Translations under genes and position numbers: made by a program
Source of the DNA: CAVQBP01 sp963723205
GTDB taxonomy: Bacteria; Bacteroidota; Ignavibacteria; Ignavibacteriales; Ignavibacteriaceae
DNA length: 64,000 bases
Direction of reading: 5' to 3'
Assembly: GCA_963723205.1 (NCBI GenBank)
Contig: CAVRQC010000025.1
Span: forward strand, 184,642 to 248,641
The notes under the pieces: model-generated
Told to the model about the DNA's origin: nothing
The model's database searches: none
The model's input: the letters and a program-made list of their open reading frames with translations, nothing else
Part shown: piece after piece, positions 18,313 through 27,219 of the stretch
Layout: the number at the start of each line of letters is the position of its first letter
How positions within the stretch are numbered: position 1 is the first letter of the stretch

Positions 18313-20868
18313 TTATTTATTGGTATTTGAAAATTTTACTTTTAGTTTTTCAAATCTTTTATCCTTAATCATATTTCTAAGGTCAGGTGATTTTTCAAGG
18401 TTTGAAATAGGATATCCTCTTTCCACTATTTTTTCGGCGAGCTTAATTGCTTTACCGCGTTCTCTTAAAACTTCATAAGCAACAACCCCCCGTGCCCCGA
18501 TTTCAACATCATTGGGAGCTAATGTTAACGATTTTTCCAAATACCGGATAGATTTTTCTTTATCATTAAGCATCGAGTAATAAGATGCTAAATTAGAAAT
18601 TGTACCGGGATCGTTTGGATTTATTAAAAGTGATTTTTCTCCAAGATCAACTGCCCGGTTAAAAAATTTATACGATTTTTCTCTGTAACCGGGTATTTGA
18701 TAATAAGCCGAAGCAACATTTCCCCAAATAACATAATTACTGCTGTCAAGCTTCAAGGCTTTCATAAACATATCAGCTGCAGCCCGAAAATTTTCATCAT
18801 GAAAGAAATAAATACTTCCCAGATTTGAATATGCACCGTAATCAGGTTTAATATTTATTAAATGTTTAAATGCAGTTTTTGCATCAGACCATTTTTCCAA
18901 ATAGATATATACAGAACCTAAATTATTCAATCCGAAAATATTATTGGGTGTTAGTTCTACAACTTTTTTAAAATATTCCAAAGCCTTATTATATTTTCCG
19001 TTCATATAGTAAAAGACTCCGAGGTCATTATATCCTACCCAATAAGATGGTTTCAAATTTATAGCCTGTTTATAGGTATCTTCTGCTTTACTATTTTGAT
19101 TCAAAGAAAGATATGATTTGGCTAAACCGTTATATGCTTCAGAGTTGTATTTATCCTGTGCAATTGCTTTATTAAATTCTAAAGCAGCTTCTTTATAGTT
19201 GCCTCTTTCATTTAAAATTTTTCCTGAAGTTAAATGAACAACAGTTAATTTTTTGTTCAGTTTTTCAGCATATTCACTATAGTATAAAGCACTGTCTATC
19301 CATCTTGTATCATTTTCATTTTTATATTTCCTTAAAAAAGCTTCACCAAGCCCGGCGTAAGCATATACATATTGTGGATCAGTTTTTAAAGCTTCATGAA
19401 ATAGTCCAATTGCATTATCGATATTTTCTGTATCCCAATATCTTTGCAAATACCCTTGTCCCTGGATATAAAAAACATATGCATCGGTATTATCAGAAAC
19501 TCCATCATTAATAGAAGCTACTTCACCGGGATCCAGTTTAACTTTCAGCATACCAGCCAGTTGATTTACAACCTGATCCTGGAATTTATATACATTGGTT
19601 AAACTATAATCATCTATTGAGGAACTAAGCTGCCTTAACGATTTGGTATCGACCAAATTCAATATTAAGCGTATTCTATTATTACTCTTTTGAATACTTC
19701 CCGTAATTGCCAAATCCGCTCCGAAGGTTTGAGATGCTTCCTTTGCACTCAAAATTTTTCTTTCGCGTATTTCCGACGACGGGATAACCTGCAAAGTAGT
19801 ATTAAACTGAGGCATTTGAGTTAACTGACTAGTTAAAGTTTCAATTAAGCCGTCACAGAATGCCTGATTTGAAAGATTATGCCCTATGTTTATTAAAGGA
19901 AGTACAGCAATTTGTTTTTGTTCCGGATTGTAAGACGATAATAGGGGATTTCTAACAAAGTACCAGATAATTAAGCTTATTAAAAGTATGATAATTAATC
20001 CGAAACGTTTTGCAAACCGCAAAATTTTAAAAACTCTTTTATCTTTAACAAAAATTACCCTCTTAACCGAGTCAGGTGTTATCAGATTAAATTCAACAAG
20101 TATTTCATCTATTGATTGATACCTGTTCACGGGTTTTTTTTGAAGGCATTTATAAACAAAATTTTTTATTTTTTTTGCTGTATTTAATTCTTCAGGTGAT
20201 TTGTTTAAGATTGAATATATAATTGCCTGATCATATTCGCCTTTAAATGGCAGTTTTCCCGAAAGCATCTGATAAAAGACAACACCAAGCGACCAGATAT
20301 CAGTTCTCTGATCTACATTTTCTCCTTTTGCCTGTTCCGGCGACATATAAGCTGTAGTACCTAAAGTAGAACCGGCTTTTGTTAATTGCGTTTCACCTTT
20401 TATTTTGGCTAATCCGAAATCAAGTATTTTAACTATACCATCGTTGGTAATAAAAATATTGGCAGGCTTTATATCCCTGTGAACAATATCCTTTTCGTGT
20501 GCGTTCTTCAGTCCTTCACAAATTTGAATTGTAATATCGAGTGCTTCATTTAATTCAAGTTTGCCGTATTCAAGCTTTTCTTTTAATGATTTACCTTCAT
20601 AATAATCCATACAGATAAATAATTGTCCGTCATCAGTTTCATTTATTTCATGAATGGTGCAAATGTTGTTATGCTGAAGTTTGGAAACAGCCCTCGCCTC
20701 TTGCTCAAATCTTCTTTTAATTTCATCATTGGAAGAATATGAAGGAGGAAGGAACTTAAGCGCAACTATGCGATCTAGTTTCTGATCAAGCGCTTTAAAT
20801 ACTACGCCCATTCCGCCTGAACCAAGCTTTTCAATTATTGTATAATGAGATATGGTCTGTCCAATCAT
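18313..20868 (-). CDS. Transmembrane Ser/Thr protein kinase with TolB/FlgO-like domain and TPRs, copy 2
   Basis: 851 residues, paralogue of 12048-14627. Hanks kinase domain (about 8-268) with GSGGMG, Lys38, HRDIKPAN, DFGLAK and GTTAYMSPEQA; one transmembrane helix (about 290-312); a TolB/FlgO-like domain starting IAVLPLINIG (about 320-455); and TPRs covering the rest. Similarity to copy 1 runs from end to end, including long identical stretches in the kinase domain. An AGGAA ribosome binding site lies 7 bases before the ATG. It heads the second kinase - cupredoxin-like - hybrid kinase unit and is preceded by its own HEAT gene. Confidence 0.93.
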   Translation of the reverse strand: MIGQTISHYTIIEKLGSGGMGVVFKALDQKLDRIVALKFLPPSYSSNDEIKRRFEQEARAVSKLQHNNICTIHEINETDDGQLFICMDYYEGKSLKEKLEYGKLELNEALDITIQICEGLKNAHEKDIVHRDIKPANIFITNDGIVKILDFGLAKIKGETQLTKAGSTLGTTAYMSPEQAKGENVDQRTDIWSLGVVFYQMLSGKLPFKGEYDQAIIYSILNKSPEELNTAKKIKNFVYKCLQKKPVNRYQSIDEILVEFNLITPDSVKRVIFVKDKRVFKILRFAKRFGLIIILLISLIIWYFVRNPLLSSYNPEQKQIAVLPLINIGHNLSNQAFCDGLIETLTSQLTQMPQFNTTLQVIPSSEIRERKILSAKEASQTFGADLAITGSIQKSNNRIRLILNLVDTKSLRQLSSSIDDYSLTNVYKFQDQVVNQLAGMLKVKLDPGEVASINDGVSDNTDAYVFYIQGQGYLQRYWDTENIDNAIGLFHEALKTDPQYVYAYAGLGEAFLRKYKNENDTRWIDSALYYSEYAEKLNKKLTVVHLTSGKILNERGNYKEAALEFNKAIAQDKYNSEAYNGLAKSYLSLNQNSKAEDTYKQAINLKPSYWVGYNDLGVFYYMNGKYNKALEYFKKVVELTPNNIFGLNNLGSVYIYLEKWSDAKTAFKHLINIKPDYGAYSNLGSIYFFHDENFRAAADMFMKALKLDSSNYVIWGNVASAYYQIPGYREKSYKFFNRAVDLGEKSLLINPNDPGTISNLASYYSMLNDKEKSIRYLEKSLTLAPNDVEIGARGVVAYEVLRERGKAIKLAEKIVERGYPISNLEKSPDLRNMIKDKRFEKLKVKFSNTNK

Positions 20869-21197
20869 TAATTTTTCCTTATATATATCCGGATACTAAC
20901 TAATACAAGCTTAATTACTTTCGATCACTATTCGATGATATTTAAATCGCGTACTTAATAAAAGGAACCGGAAATATTGGCCTGGTACTGAACAGTAAAA
21001 TTTATTGAGGGAATCTGTTTTGTAGAATAAAATTTTTATCCCTCAAAACAATATCCGAAAAGTTCTGATTTTATATGTTTTAACTGAAGCTATATACATA
21101 TTTACAAAAAAGATTGTCCATTTGCAAAGAGAATCATTCTTCTATGTAAGTTATGATTAAAATTAAAAATGTATCTTTCAGCATTAGTAAACACACA
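20869..21197. other. Intergenic region upstream of Ser/Thr kinase copy 2
   Basis: About 330 bp without any ORF or RNA gene that I can support. TATCCGGATA sits 15-25 bp before the kinase start, similar to a motif before copy 1. Otherwise the region shows no obvious similarity to the intergenic DNA upstream of copy 1, so the spacer diverged faster than the genes. Confidence 0.4.
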
Positions 21198-21236
21198 GAG
21201 GTTATATCAATAACTTTTGGTAAATGATATAACCTC
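21198..21236 (-). terminator. Probable terminator after the HEAT-repeat gene, copy 2
   Basis: A perfect 12-bp stem (GAGGTTATATCA with TGATATAACCTC) and a 15-nt loop, 34 bp after the stop of the HEAT gene. The tail on the minus strand (TGTGTGTTT) is weak for an intrinsic terminator. Its position matches the strong terminator of copy 1. Confidence 0.6.
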
Positions 21237-21269
21237 AATGGGAAATTTTATTTTTGTGAAATTCATTTT

Positions 21270-21683
21270 TTATTCGGCTTTTCCTTTGGTTTTTAAACAA
21301 AAGTCTTCATATAATTGATGAAGCATGCAACTAATGCCGTCACAATTGCCAAGTTCGCTTTCTCTTTTTACAAGAAATACACCGCGTGAATCACCTATTT
21401 TAAGTAAAGACCAGGCAGCTACAAGCTTAGCTCCGTTATTTTTTTCATTCCTGAACATTTTCATCAAAGGAATAACGGCTCTGCTTGATTTCATATTGCC
21501 TAAAAAATAAGCACTGCTCACCTTTAATCCCTGGTTATCTGAATTTAATCCTGTCAAATAATTAGCTTCAATAGCTTCATATTTAGATGGGGTTGATATT
21601 TCCTTATCAGCCTGTGCAAAGGATACTGTAGCAATTGCAACTACAAAAGATAAGCTCAGCCAGAGAAATAATAACTTTTTCAT
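21270..21683 (-). CDS. Secreted HEAT-repeat small protein, copy 2
   Basis: 137 residues, the same length as copy 1 (15087-15500) and near-identical through the repeats (YEAIEANYLTGLNSDNQGLK, AKLVAAWSLLKIGDSRGVFL). Signal peptide to about residue 23 (ending VSFAQA), two to three HEAT-like repeats, and the same three C-terminal cysteines (GNCDGISCMLHQLYEDFCLK). It is exported to the periplasm. A GGAGGT site precedes the ATG, and the conserved leader with GTTAC repeats lies 27-112 bp upstream. The sequence is better conserved between copies than the small cupredoxin-like proteins are, which suggests a tight functional constraint. Confidence 0.87.
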   Translation of the reverse strand: MKKLLFLWLSLSFVVAIATVSFAQADKEISTPSKYEAIEANYLTGLNSDNQGLKVSSAYFLGNMKSSRAVIPLMKMFRNEKNNGAKLVAAWSLLKIGDSRGVFLVKRESELGNCDGISCMLHQLYEDFCLKTKGKAE

Positions 21684-21710
21684 TTAAGACCTCCATTATT
21701 TATTTGTTTA

Positions 21711-21795
21711 ATTTGTTCATACCAAACTTCATAAATAATAAGAGGCTTCCCTACCAGGATGGTAACAAATGATGGGACTGATGTAACATGAGTAA
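21711..21795 (-). promoter_or_regulatory. Conserved leader of HEAT gene copy 2 with 21-bp-spaced direct repeats
   Basis: Counterpart of 15516-15600. On the minus strand GTTAC occurs at 21783-21787 and 21762-21766, again exactly 21 bp apart around the same CAGTCCCATCATTT core, then GGTAGGGAAGCCTC closer to the gene. Because flanking DNA is diverged, retention of this block in both copies points to a selected regulatory site. Confidence 0.65.
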
Positions 21796-21914
21796 AATTA
21801 AAAATTGAAAATGAACAATTAACAATTACTCAAATACAGGTTTGCAAATCTATAGATATAAAGTGATTTGGAATGATTATTCTTCCAACCTTCGCAATTC
21901 CTTATATAATTACT

Positions 21915-24332
21915 CTAATCTCTCTGCTCTCTTTCGATATCTCCATATTTTTCCACATAATAGTCATACAGGTCTTTTTGTTTTTCAACTATTGTTTGAA
22001 ATCTTTCATTGCTTCTTAGTTTATCAAATATTGGATCGTTCAGTAAAATTTTATAGAAACAAAAATGGTCCCAGATAAAACATGCATCTATATTTTTCTC
22101 CAGCATTGTTAAGGCTTCATCTAACATATTCAATAACATATATATCTTAAACCGTTGGGGAGAAAAAATTTTATCTATTTCCTTAAGTGCAAGCTTTCTA
22201 TCTCCTTGTCTGGCAAATTCAACTGCTTCGATGCTTTTTGCGTTCCAACCCGATAATTTCTGAATTAATTTTAATTTAACCGCTTCATCACTCCGGTTTT
22301 GAGAGTAGAGGAAAAAGAAATACTCTGCACGACCAACTAGGCTTAAAGTATCCACTTTAATTGATTGAATAAAATCTTTTTCAGCCTCAGCGTACTTTCC
22401 TAATCTATAGTACGACCATCCCCTTTTTGCATAATTAAAAGAGACAAGCGGATCTTTTTCTATTACGATATTGAATTTCAGTATCGCTTTTTCAAACAAG
22501 TTAATATTATGATATAACCGGCCAAGCTTCGATATTGCTTCGGTCGAAGAGTGATTTAACGAATAGGCATATTTTATATCCTCGAAGTAATCTTCCTTTT
22601 TACCATAGTAAATGTCAATATCTGCTTTGATTAAATAAACTTCCTGAATTCCCGGATTTATTTGAATTGCCTTCTCGATATATTTTTTTTGAAGTAATGC
22701 ATAAGTTTTATAATTAGGATCCCTTGGCGGTTTGTTATCAACATAAGTATTATACAGGTTGGCAAGTTCAGCATAAGAAAGCGCATAGTTGGAATCAAGT
22801 TCTAAAGATTTTTTTAGCAGATTCTCACTTGTATAAAAATCTTCAATATTTAAACCAACGAAATATTTATTTATATGATAGAATTTACCTTTTAAATAAT
22901 ACTCATATGCTTCTGAATTCTTCGGCATATAACCTTTTAAATCTTCAGATTCTTTTGGGGAAATTTTTGTCAGCAGTGCTTTTACTATTGAACTTGATAT
23001 ATCATCTTCTATATCAAATATATTTTTTAGCTCTTTATTATATTCTTCAGACCATAAGTGGAAACCATCTGTAACATTGATTAGATTCGCAGAAACTCTT
23101 ATTTGATCTTTGTATTTTCTTACACTTCCTTCAATAACATTATCTATTCCAAGCTCATTGCCTATTTCTGAAATCGTCTTATTAGTATTTTTAAATTTTT
23201 TGACTGATGTGCTTGCAATGACCTTTAACCTTTTTAATTTAGATAAATTAGAGATAATTTGTTCTGTAATACCATCACACAAATATTCCTGGTCTTTTTC
23301 AGGACTTAAATCATTAAACGGTAATACGGCAATTGAATTGCTTAAATTACTTTCTGCCTCCTGTTGAAATGAACTATCTTGGAAGAATAATGACCTTGCA
23401 ACAATAACCAAAATGACGACCAATAATAATATTGAAAGGCCAATGAGAAAGTGTTTTCGTTTTTGATCATTTGTAAATCCTAGTTTACTAAAAGTTGACA
23501 ATGATTTTCTCGAATTTAAATTGTCAGAATACTTCTTTAGAGCTAAAATCAGATCATTAATGCTTTGATAACGTTTCTCTCTATCCTTTATCAATAATTT
23601 ATTTACAATATTTTCCAGTTCTACTGGAATATCGTTTCTTAATCCACTTATCGGTTTTGGATTAACATTGATGATAGAATATACCACTGCCTGCTCATAA
23701 TCTCCGCTGAATGGTAAAGCCCCTGCCAGCATTTCATAAAGTACTACTCCAGCCGACCAGATATCTGTTCTTTTATCAACCATATTTCCCAATGCTTGCT
23801 CAGGAGACATGTAATCTATTGTTCCCATGGTTGATCCAATTTGTGTCAACTGCGTTTGTCCCCTCGTTTTCGCCAGTCCAAAATCGAGTATCTTTATTAT
23901 TCCATCTTTTGTAATAAATATATTGGCCGGTTTTATATCCCTGTGGATAATCCCTTTCCCATGAGCTTTTTCTAAACCTTCACATATTTGAAGAGTAATA
24001 TTTATTGCTTCATTAATTTCTACAGGTCCTTTTGATATTTTTTCCTTAAGAGTTTCACCCTCGTAACGCGGCATGGACATAAACAATTGTCCATCTTTTG
24101 TCTCTCCAATTTCATGTATTGTACAAATATTAGGATGCTCTAATGAGGAAACCGACTGGGCTTCATGGACAAATCTTTCTTTAGCTTCCTGATCGGATGA
24201 AAAAGAAAATGGGAGGAATTTAAGGGCAACAATACGTTTTAATCTAGTATCTTCTGCTTTATAGATTTCCCCCATTCCGCCTTCGCCAAGCTTACTAATT
24301 ATTTTATAATGAGATATCATTTCCCCAACCAT
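21915..24332 (-). CDS. Transmembrane Ser/Thr protein kinase with TolB/FlgO-like domain and TPRs, third type
   Basis: 805 residues. Kinase domain (about 8-270) with GEGGMG, Lys38, HRDIKPAN, DFGLAK and GTIDYMSPEQA; transmembrane helix about 298-320; a TolB/FlgO-like domain starting IAVLPFNDLSPEKDQEYLCD; then TPR-like repeats. It is of the same overall type as copies 1 and 2 but clearly more distant (shorter, different TPR region). It has no cupredoxin-like or hybrid kinase gene behind it. The next gene downstream is HEAT copy 2, 231 bp away with its own leader. It may be an older relative or a parallel input to the same signalling island. Confidence 0.92.
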   Translation of the reverse strand: MVGEMISHYKIISKLGEGGMGEIYKAEDTRLKRIVALKFLPFSFSSDQEAKERFVHEAQSVSSLEHPNICTIHEIGETKDGQLFMSMPRYEGETLKEKISKGPVEINEAINITLQICEGLEKAHGKGIIHRDIKPANIFITKDGIIKILDFGLAKTRGQTQLTQIGSTMGTIDYMSPEQALGNMVDKRTDIWSAGVVLYEMLAGALPFSGDYEQAVVYSIINVNPKPISGLRNDIPVELENIVNKLLIKDREKRYQSINDLILALKKYSDNLNSRKSLSTFSKLGFTNDQKRKHFLIGLSILLLVVILVIVARSLFFQDSSFQQEAESNLSNSIAVLPFNDLSPEKDQEYLCDGITEQIISNLSKLKRLKVIASTSVKKFKNTNKTISEIGNELGIDNVIEGSVRKYKDQIRVSANLINVTDGFHLWSEEYNKELKNIFDIEDDISSSIVKALLTKISPKESEDLKGYMPKNSEAYEYYLKGKFYHINKYFVGLNIEDFYTSENLLKKSLELDSNYALSYAELANLYNTYVDNKPPRDPNYKTYALLQKKYIEKAIQINPGIQEVYLIKADIDIYYGKKEDYFEDIKYAYSLNHSSTEAISKLGRLYHNINLFEKAILKFNIVIEKDPLVSFNYAKRGWSYYRLGKYAEAEKDFIQSIKVDTLSLVGRAEYFFFLYSQNRSDEAVKLKLIQKLSGWNAKSIEAVEFARQGDRKLALKEIDKIFSPQRFKIYMLLNMLDEALTMLEKNIDACFIWDHFCFYKILLNDPIFDKLRSNERFQTIVEKQKDLYDYYVEKYGDIEREQRD

Positions 24333-24671
24333 AAATACCTTAAAATTTTATAGGCAGGAATTTGAAGTAGTTTTATTAGAAAGTAAACCCATTAAAAGTA
24401 AATTGAATTCGAAAAAAGATGAAGGAAAATATTGCATAACATCCCGGTGTTAAGAAAATATTAATATAATATTCTTAATTTTTTTAATAAAAGTCAATTA
24501 TATTCTTACTTAATTAAACTGAAGTGCAGAACTAAAACTGCGAGATAAAAAGAAGGTTTTTTTATCATTAATATATACTTTATTTTTTGTTTTTATTATT
24601 AATATGTCATTATTCGTTTATAAGGATTAACATATATAAAAACGTCAATAAATTTAATTTTTAAGTACCAA
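24333..24671. other. Intergenic region between the signalling island and the glycan cluster
   Basis: About 340 bp, very AT-rich, with no supportable gene. An 8-bp stem (24544-24551 with 24559-24566) lies about 105 bp after the end of the glycan cluster's last gene and may act as a weak terminator. The remainder probably holds the promoter of the third Ser/Thr kinase. Confidence 0.4.
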
Positions 24672-26219
24672 TTATAAAATAATTTCGCCTTCCATTTCCG
24701 TTGGTTTTTCAATATTTAATAAATTCAATATAGTGGGTGCAAGATCAATAATACGATATTCTTTTTCGAAAGTTGAATTTGCTTTAAAATCGTTTCCAAC
24801 AGCTAAAAAGAATCCTTCAAACCTATGGTTCCCGCTTCTTCCATCGGGATTTTTCCCGGGCTGCGGCCATTTTAATTCACCGTATTCAGATGAAATAATT
24901 TTATCGTAACTTGCTGCAGGTTTTAAATTCCATTTAACAAGTATATCAGGTAAATTATTAAATCCGGTTCCTTTATTAAATAAAAGATCGCTTCTTTCTA
25001 TAATTTCGATTACGGGTTCCTGGTTTTTTTCATCTTTATATGTTTTTAATCCATCAATTATTTTGGTGCAGAGATTCTCATATTCTTCTCCTTTCTCAAC
25101 TATACCTTCTTTTTCTCTTCCTTTAAGATTTAATCTTATATAACCCTGTAAATCAGAGAGCATATTAAAAATTTTTGTTCGTTCCCATTTTGTTCCTCCC
25201 ATACGCCAGTAAGCAGTCAGCTTATCCTGAATTTTCAGCGGTAATAGCCTCTTAAAATTTGACCTCCATTCCAGGGGAATTTGATTCCTTATCTTTTTTA
25301 TAAAACCGCCCATATTATTTTTTTCCTGTTTTCCGTTTACGATATCAGAGATCATTTGGGGTAAAAAATATTCTGAAAGAGAAGTATTTGCTCCCATTCC
25401 ATGTAATGAAAATACAATGATAGTAACATCTTTAGGTACAGTTTCCAGAATTTTACCAACAGCATTATCGCACTCCTTGTAGATATCTTTGAGCCAATTA
25501 TTAAATATCAGCTTTTGTTCATTATTCATGTCCTCTTTGGAACTGGAAATATCCCAGAATTTATGTCCTCCGCGATGGGTTGCAGAAAAACAGCACAGAA
25601 ACAAGTCCCACTCTTCCAGATTCATTAAGTTAATAATAAGTTCAGCTTCTTTTTTAGTTGCAGTGATCAATTCTTCTTTTATATTAAAAAGCTCCTTCAA
25701 TGTTTGAAGCCCCCCCATTTCATTACTAATGGGAGGCTTACCAAAGTTTTCAATAACCCATTCTATTTTTTCTTCCGGGAAAGATGCAGTTGGATAAATA
25801 CCATCATGTGATGCCCAGCCTGAAATTTCTATTCCGTTAAAAGGAGTCGGCGGAAAAGTTAGCGGCATATCAACAGAAATTACTTTATATTTTTCTTCCA
25901 GATTTCGCCAGAAAGGAGTTGCATTTATCCAGTCAGGACCAGGGCGTTCATATTCCATTTTATCACTTCTCCATTGAAGGTAATGATAAAAGCCGTGTTC
26001 ACCCGGATTAACTCCGGTGTAAAAAGTCGGCCAGACAGAACCGGCAAGCCATTCGGCTGTGGAAGATATTTTTCCAAATTTACCCTTACGACGTAGAGAA
26101 GCTAAATTTTTTAAGTGTCCTTCCTCAATCCACTTTTCTATCAGATTTGGCTCCGCAGCATCTAATGCTATAGCCAATACTTTCTTACCAGTCTTTTGAT
26201 TATCAGGATTTGAATTCAT
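24672..26219 (-). CDS. Alkaline-phosphatase-superfamily phosphohydrolase/phosphodiesterase
   Basis: 515 residues. The N-terminal ALDAAEPNLIEKWIEEG segment holds the first metal-binding Asp. The SVWPTFYTGVNPGEHGFY block holds the probable Thr/Ser nucleophile. FSLHGMG and SGNHRFEGFFL supply later metal ligands, all as in type I phosphodiesterase/nucleotide pyrophosphatase-like AlkP proteins. No signal peptide, so probably cytoplasmic. It is the last gene of the glycan cluster and overlaps the oxidoreductase by 17 bases, so it may act on a nucleotide-sugar, a lipid-linked or a phosphorylated glycan intermediate; the substrate is unknown. Confidence 0.85.
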   Translation of the reverse strand: MNSNPDNQKTGKKVLAIALDAAEPNLIEKWIEEGHLKNLASLRRKGKFGKISSTAEWLAGSVWPTFYTGVNPGEHGFYHYLQWRSDKMEYERPGPDWINATPFWRNLEEKYKVISVDMPLTFPPTPFNGIEISGWASHDGIYPTASFPEEKIEWVIENFGKPPISNEMGGLQTLKELFNIKEELITATKKEAELIINLMNLEEWDLFLCCFSATHRGGHKFWDISSSKEDMNNEQKLIFNNWLKDIYKECDNAVGKILETVPKDVTIIVFSLHGMGANTSLSEYFLPQMISDIVNGKQEKNNMGGFIKKIRNQIPLEWRSNFKRLLPLKIQDKLTAYWRMGGTKWERTKIFNMLSDLQGYIRLNLKGREKEGIVEKGEEYENLCTKIIDGLKTYKDEKNQEPVIEIIERSDLLFNKGTGFNNLPDILVKWNLKPAASYDKIISSEYGELKWPQPGKNPDGRSGNHRFEGFFLAVGNDFKANSTFEKEYRIIDLAPTILNLLNIEKPTEMEGEIIL

Positions 26220-27219
26220 CTAAAAAGATTTCCTTCCCGTTATTATTAATTGACCTCCGGGCAGATTCGACTGCAAGGATTGACGAAATTCCTTCGTCTA
26301 TTCCCGGTTCCGGAATTGTATCTGATTTTACAAAATTAAAAAATTTTCTCAATTGAACTTTATAAGATATATTAAACGGAAATTCTCTTCTAAACAATTT
26401 TATTTTTACCCTGTCATTTATGTCCAGTGCATTTCGTATGAATCCGGATTCAGGTAATATTCTTATAGATTTTAATGAAATAAAAAAATTTTTATTTTCA
26501 GTTTTTATTCTGATTGTTCTGATTGTTTCACCACCATAAGCAATACTGCACCGGATGTTTGCATTCTCTTCAATTTTAACTTTTAAATTGATTTCATTCT
26601 TACCGGGTTGATTAGCAGTTACGGAAACAATTCTTCTTTCAAATATATAAGTAATTAAATCAAATAGATGCGGACCTAAATCGTCTAGCGGCTTACTTGT
26701 AAATGAAACCGGATTCCATCTGCTGTAATCGCTTGTAAAAATCATTTCCGAAAAATTTATTTTCTCTTTGTAGGATAATTTTTCTTTCAGTTTAATAACA
26801 GGTACCCAGTATCTATGGTTGAATCCCATCATAAGAAAAGCCTTTGAGAAAGATTCAATTTCCTTTAACTCTTTTGTTCCATCCGAAGACAAAGCCAAAG
26901 GTTTTTCAACTAAAACATATTTGTCCTTTTTAAGAAATTCCGCCGCTAAACTTATATGAGAATCGGGTGAAGTAGTAATTATTGCGGCATCAACATTATT
27001 AAAAAGATTTTCATCAATTGATTTATAAGGAATACATTCCGAAAAATTTTCGGAAATTAAATTTCTTCTTTCTTCAATTTGATCAACAGCCGCCGTAATT
27101 TTAATACTATTAAATTTTTTTAAGGCAGGCACATATATTCTTTCCGCAGCTCTTCCACACCCGATTAACGCCAATCTTAGTGAACCCTCTATTTTAACAT
27201 CCTGATTAAAAACTTTCAT
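26203..27219 (-). CDS. Gfo/Idh/MocA-family NAD(P)-dependent oxidoreductase
   Basis: 338 residues. The N-terminal Rossmann fold begins LRLALIGCGRAAERIYVPAL and the family EKPLALSSDGTKEL motif with its conserved Lys follows near residue 120. The C-terminal beta-sheet domain includes GPHLFDLITYIF, whose His is typical of the active site. Enzymes of this family oxidise or reduce sugars, often UDP-sugars during surface-polysaccharide synthesis. Its overlaps with genes on both sides (4 bases with the GT2, 17 with the phosphohydrolase) place it firmly in the glycan operon. Confidence 0.92.
   Translation of the reverse strand: MKVFNQDVKIEGSLRLALIGCGRAAERIYVPALKKFNSIKITAAVDQIEERRNLISENFSECIPYKSIDENLFNNVDAAIITTSPDSHISLAAEFLKKDKYVLVEKPLALSSDGTKELKEIESFSKAFLMMGFNHRYWVPVIKLKEKLSYKEKINFSEMIFTSDYSRWNPVSFTSKPLDDLGPHLFDLITYIFERRIVSVTANQPGKNEINLKVKIEENANIRCSIAYGGETIRTIRIKTENKNFFISLKSIRILPESGFIRNALDINDRVKIKLFRREFPFNISYKVQLRKFFNFVKSDTIPEPGIDEGISSILAVESARRSINNNGKEIFLDEFKS

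Noticed and set aside
9521..24332. Recent assembly duplication of the signalling cassette
   Set aside because: The paralogues differ at many residues throughout and their intergenic DNA is unrelated, so this is an old duplication and not an assembly artefact.
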